Shown: piece by piece, positions 60,962-64,000 of the stretch
Layout: each line of letters begins with the position of its first letter
Position numbering within the stretch: the stretch's first letter is position 1
Assembly: GCF_014174305.1 (NCBI RefSeq)
Contig: NZ_JABEQH010000004.1
Location: 1 to 64,000, forward strand
DNA length: 64,000 bases
Source of the DNA: Gluconacetobacter johannae
GTDB taxonomy: Bacteria > Pseudomonadota > Alphaproteobacteria > Acetobacterales > Acetobacteraceae
Direction of reading: 5' to 3'
The notes under the pieces: model-generated
The model's database searches: none
Told to the model about the DNA's origin: nothing
The model's input: only the letters and a program-made list of their open reading frames with translations
Translations under genes and position numbers: made by a program

Positions 60962-62158
60962 TTAGCTGATGGCGACATGGTCGCTGTAGATGGGGGCGCC
61001 GTCGGCGCCGATCAGGCTGATATCGACGCCATCGCCCCTGGAGGTCTGCAGGATGCGCCAGGTCGGCGGGATCGCCACGCCCACGGCCCCGGTGAAGAGC
61101 CGGGGCAGGCATTGGGTGACCATGCGGGCGTCCACCCGCCCGAAAAAATGGTCGCGCCACGCAGGGTCGCGGCCGCCTTTCGACAGGTCCCAACTCATGA
61201 AATCGAACGACGCCCATCCCTGGCCGTCGAGCCAGACCTCCGACCAGTAATGCAGCGTCGGCGAGCGCTGATAGAGAAAATGTCCGCTCACCAGCCGGGC
61301 CGGGATGCCCCGCGCCCGGCAGAGCGCGACAAAAAACGACGATCCGAGCTGGCAATCGCAGCATCTGGCTTCGAGAACCCAGTCGAGGGGGGCGTCGAGC
61401 CTGACCTGGTCATAATGCACGGGGCCGGAAAGGAACGCGTCGATCATGAAATCCCAGAAGGCACGTACCGCGACCTCCGGCGACGCCGATCCGCCCAGCC
61501 GCCGCGCAAGGGCGGCGACCGGCGCGGACAGCTTAATCAACCCTTCGTCCGGCTTCAGGTACAGATCGCCATCCGGCCGGTCGGCAGCGTCCAGGCCCGA
61601 TCGCGGGCGGAAGCAGATGTCGGCGCCGATGCTGATATCCTCCCCCGCCGAAGGGGGGACCTGCACGTCCAGACGTCCGTCACTCAGGACGCAGGTTGCG
61701 CCGTGATCGGGGACCTGGGCGCGGATATCCAGAAAATCGCAGCGATGACGCAGCGGCAGGCCCAGTCTCAGGCGCCTTGCCCGGCCAGGGGGGGCATTGC
61801 GGAAATTGTAGGTCCGCCGGAGGGTCACCGTGACCGGTCCATCCGCCTTCGCGGCCAGGTCGCCGACCAGTTGGCGGCTGGTCGTCACGTAATGAGTCTG
61901 CCAGAAATCATCGTCGCCGATGGTCCCGGCATATTTAAGGAAATGCACTACTTCGACGGGATCGAAGAATCGCCGTCCCGCCGGGTCGGGACGAACGCCG
62001 AGGCCACAGCCGATCCAGCGGTCCAGGGCCTGTCGCGCGGTGACCCGGGCATGATCGGTGTCGTCGCAGAATGCCCAGCCCAGCAGCAGAAGACTGTCCA
62101 GAATGCGGTCTTCATCGACGGCTCTGTATCGGTCGTCAAACTTCAGCATCGTCGTCAT
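60962..62158 (-). CDS. Transglutaminase-like cysteine protease-fold protein
   Basis: 398 residues from ATG 62158, soluble, no signal. The C-terminal domain has the complete transglutaminase-like triad: C269 in CCDCQLGSSFFVALCRARGIPARLVSGHF, H303 in LHYWSEVWLDGQGW, and D319 in ASFDFMSWD. The N-terminal 225 residues have beta-strand and helical parts of no known family. Such enzymes cut or join peptides. GGAG lies 7 bases before the start. It opens a set with the lipoyl-like and SGNH-like genes; a carrier gene lies 44 bases upstream. The function of the set is unknown. Confidence 0.85.
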   Translation of the reverse strand: MTTMLKFDDRYRAVDEDRILDSLLLLGWAFCDDTDHARVTARQALDRWIGCGLGVRPDPAGRRFFDPVEVVHFLKYAGTIGDDDFWQTHYVTTSRQLVGDLAAKADGPVTVTLRRTYNFRNAPPGRARRLRLGLPLRHRCDFLDIRAQVPDHGATCVLSDGRLDVQVPPSAGEDISIGADICFRPRSGLDAADRPDGDLYLKPDEGLIKLSAPVAALARRLGGSASPEVAVRAFWDFMIDAFLSGPVHYDQVRLDAPLDWVLEARCCDCQLGSSFFVALCRARGIPARLVSGHFLYQRSPTLHYWSEVWLDGQGWASFDFMSWDLSKGGRDPAWRDHFFGRVDARMVTQCLPRLFTGAVGVAIPPTWRILQTSRGDGVDISLIGADGAPIYSDHVAIS

Positions 62159-62202
62159 CGACGCTCTCCGGGGAACATATGTCAGATATGGGACGTCGCG
62201 TC

Positions 62203-62583
62203 CTACGATGCGCGCGCCATCAGCACGACGCCGGAGACGATCACGGCTAACCCCACGACCCGCATCGGATGGATGTTCTCGCCGAGAAAGATGATTCCGG
62301 CGAGGACGGTCAGAACGATGCCGAACGCGACGCAGGGATAGGCCTGGGACACGTCGATACGCGCCAGCACCAGAAGCCATACGACGGCGCTCAGGCCAAA
62401 GGCCAGCAGGCCCAGGACGACCGGCACATTCAGCGCGATCACCGACACCGCGTCCCAGACGCCGGACCGGTTCGCGATCGCGGCCTGGACCGCCCGGTCC
62501 GACATTCCCGTCTTCAGCAGGATCTGGGCGGAGGAGGACAGCAGGACGCTGATAAGTACAAGACCGATTGTTCCGAATGTCAT
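62203..62583 (-). CDS. EmrE/SMR-like small membrane transporter (ArnE/F-like)
   Basis: Inner-membrane protein of 126 residues with four hydrophobic helices: TIGLVLISVLLSSSAQILLKTG, VIALNVPVVLGLLAFGLSAVVWLLVL, AYPCVAFGIVLTVLAGIIFLGE, and VVGLAVIVSGVVLMAR. The AQILLKTGM and ENIHPMRVVGLAVIVSGVVLM patterns are those of the SMR/DMT branch that includes the ArnE/ArnF lipid-sugar flippases. Its ATG overlaps the stop of the large membrane protein (ATGA), so the pair acts together, most likely moving and using a lipid-linked sugar. Confidence 0.8.
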   Translation of the reverse strand: MTFGTIGLVLISVLLSSSAQILLKTGMSDRAVQAAIANRSGVWDAVSVIALNVPVVLGLLAFGLSAVVWLLVLARIDVSQAYPCVAFGIVLTVLAGIIFLGENIHPMRVVGLAVIVSGVVLMARAS

Positions 62584-64000
62584 GGCGTGGATACCCCTGG
62601 CGCGGCGAAGACGCAAAGACGGTCAAATCGAGCCGCCTGTGCCTGTGAATCGGCCTGCGTGCAGCCATCGACCACATAGGCGATGCCGTGAGCCGCGGCA
62701 TAGGACAGGCGTTGAGGAAGAGTCTGCAATGTTCTGACCTCCGTTACCCTGCTCCGCCATGTCTGGTAATAGGCGGGCGCCCACATCACGGCGGCCCCGG
62801 CCTGGGCGAATACCCATGCCTGCCGGTGGGAAAAATAGGGGAATACGACGACGCCCGCGGACAGTTGTTCCTGATCCGCGCTGGCTCTGGGAAACATGCC
62901 CGAATCCCGCAGGGCCCCAGGGGGGACGAGAAATACAGCGTCGGGCTTCGTCTGGGTCCTGGCCCATGTACCCAGGGCCTGCCACTCATTTCGTCGGGCG
63001 ATATCGGCGCGGTCGGATGCCATGGCGTGATAGATCCGCGCCACGTTGAACAGCACGACAGGCAGCAGCAGGGCCGCTGGCGCGTAAACGCGCCATGAGC
63101 CGGTTATGACCGGCGATGTCCGCTGCCACAGCAATAGCGGAATAGCCAGCGGCAGCAGAGGTTTGAGCGAGCAGGACAGCAGGATAAGCGCGGGCGCCCA
63201 CACGAGACGGTCCATCTCGTTGCGGGAAAAGATCCATCTGGTTGACAGGGCCGCGATGGCGGTCGCCGCCATCAGATGCACCGTGCTTCCCGATCGCAGC
63301 AGGTGCAGGTTCAGCAGCATGCGCGCATGGGTCGCGAAGGGAAGGAAAACGCCGAAGATCCAGACTGCCGCCGCCCCGCATAATGCGGCTGTCAGATACG
63401 AACCGGGCGCACGCAGCATCTGCGCGGCGAGTACGCCGCAGCAGAAAACGCCCGTCAGCAGGCACACATCCCGAAAGGAGATGGTCCATATCAGGAAATG
63501 ATCCGGATAGAACGACGTCAGATAGGTGACGTAATCGAAATCTGCCGGCCTGGCATACGGATTGCTCAGGATGTTGTAGACGACGGGCGCGGCCAGCAGC
63601 CCGAAGAGCACAAGACCCACGCCTGCTTGCCGCAGAAGCGCCGGCCACGTCCATTCATGCCGTCGTCCCTGGGACCACAGGATGAAGGCGAGAGGAACCG
63701 CGGTCCAGACGGCGATGAAGGCGTTGATGAAGAACGTCACGCCGTTCATGGCAAAGGCGGCGGTGACGCGCCCCCGCGCCGCCCAGGCCAGGGCCAGAAG
63801 TGTCGTTCCGTTCGCCAGTTCGGATTGCGTGAAGTTGTTAATCAGCAGGCCTCCGCCCCCTGCATGGGAAAAGGCATGCAACGGTGAGGAGACGGCGAGA
63901 AGCGCCGTGAAGACCAGGCGTTCTTTCGGACTGTCGATTCCCAAAAGGCTTGCCCATGACAGGAAGCCGAGGAACAGAAGGGTTCGCGACAGGATCTGGA
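62580..64000 (-). CDS. Large polytopic membrane protein, GT-C-like (start lies beyond window)
   Basis: At least 473 residues are visible, and the frame stays open to base 64000, so the N-terminus is missing. Ten or more hydrophobic segments are followed by a soluble C-terminal part of about 130 residues (WQALGTWARTQTKPDAVFLVPPGALRDSGMF...). The WARTQTKPDAVFLVPP opening is like the periplasmic domain after the membrane part in GT-C family glycosyltransferase-like proteins. No catalytic aspartate loop is visible in this part, as it would be in the missing N-terminus. Its ATGA coupling to an EmrE/ArnE-like carrier supports a role with lipid-linked sugars. A specific function cannot be given. Confidence 0.6.
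   Translation of the reverse strand, partial: QILSRTLLFLGFLSWASLLGIDSPKERLVFTALLAVSSPLHAFSHAGGGGLLINNFTQSELANGTTLLALAWAARGRVTAAFAMNGVTFFINAFIAVWTAVPLAFILWSQGRRHEWTWPALLRQAGVGLVLFGLLAAPVVYNILSNPYARPADFDYVTYLTSFYPDHFLIWTISFRDVCLLTGVFCCGVLAAQMLRAPGSYLTAALCGAAAVWIFGVFLPFATHARMLLNLHLLRSGSTVHLMAATAIAALSTRWIFSRNEMDRLVWAPALILLSCSLKPLLPLAIPLLLWQRTSPVITGSWRVYAPAALLLPVVLFNVARIYHAMASDRADIARRNEWQALGTWARTQTKPDAVFLVPPGALRDSGMFPRASADQEQLSAGVVVFPYFSHRQAWVFAQAGAAVMWAPAYYQTWRSRVTEVRTLQTLPQRLSYAAAHGIAYVVDGCTQADSQAQAARFDRLCVFAAPGVSTP

Noticed and set aside
1-64000. tRNA, rRNA genes and CRISPR arrays
   Set aside because: Reading the intergenic stretches showed no cloverleaf with conserved T-arm bases, no rRNA segment and no regularly spaced repeats.

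Overview
The window is GC-rich, densely coding DNA that fits an acetic acid bacterium (Acetobacteraceae), most likely Gluconacetobacter or a close relative. The signs are a bacterial pyruvate decarboxylase, a three-subunit membrane gluconate 2-dehydrogenase with a triheme cytochrome c, several OprB/AlgE-like outer-membrane porins, and a gum/acetan-type exopolysaccharide locus. This assignment comes from gene content only; there is no rRNA here to confirm it. I saw no tRNA, rRNA or CRISPR array.

Layout. 1-2.8 kb: the 3' end of an IS110-family transposase, a tiny lipoprotein, and a metF operon led by an ArsR-methyltransferase fusion with a candidate operator over its promoter. 2.9-5.2 kb: a broken aminotransferase and an APC permease. 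5.2-26.9 kb: a large exopolysaccharide locus. Its minus-strand block (17971 down to 5200) runs GumK, GT4, GT2, Ugd, GumD, GumM, GumC, GumH, a beta-barrel and Wza. Its plus-strand block (18471-24740) runs acyltransferase, Wzy/GumE-like polymerase, GH5 glucanase, GT2 and Wzx flippase. A 2-oxoglutarate dioxygenase and a second acyltransferase follow on the minus strand. Together these give a full Wzx/Wzy pathway: priming glucose, second glucose, mannose, glucuronate, further sugars, acylation, polymerisation and export.

27-43.8 kb: mixed metabolism. This holds a zinc alcohol dehydrogenase, an aldo/keto reductase remnant, an AlgE-like porin, adenine deaminase, an MHS transporter, small enzymes, a UvrA2-type ABC ATPase, a Met/His-rich secreted protein paired with a Met-rich outer-membrane protein, a methyltransferase plus nucleotidyltransferase, a flavin reductase and an OprB porin. 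43.8-52.7 kb: the periplasmic oxidation and fermentation region. The gluconate dehydrogenase operon sits behind a dyad-rich intergenic region. Pyruvate decarboxylase has a perfect FNR-type box (TTGAT-N4-ATCAA) far upstream, and an MFS carrier follows it.

52.7-59.1 kb: a tetraheme cytochrome c with a di-heme b-type membrane protein, an arginine-deiminase-family enzyme, a sugar-nucleotide epimerase started by TTG, and a ureohydrolase with a DUF3311 protein and a sodium:solute symporter. 59.1-64 kb: a minus-strand cluster I could not match to a known system. It holds an SGNH-like protein, a small lipoyl-domain-like protein and a transglutaminase-like protein, then an EmrE-like carrier and a large membrane protein cut by the window edge. 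This is the best candidate for an undescribed system.
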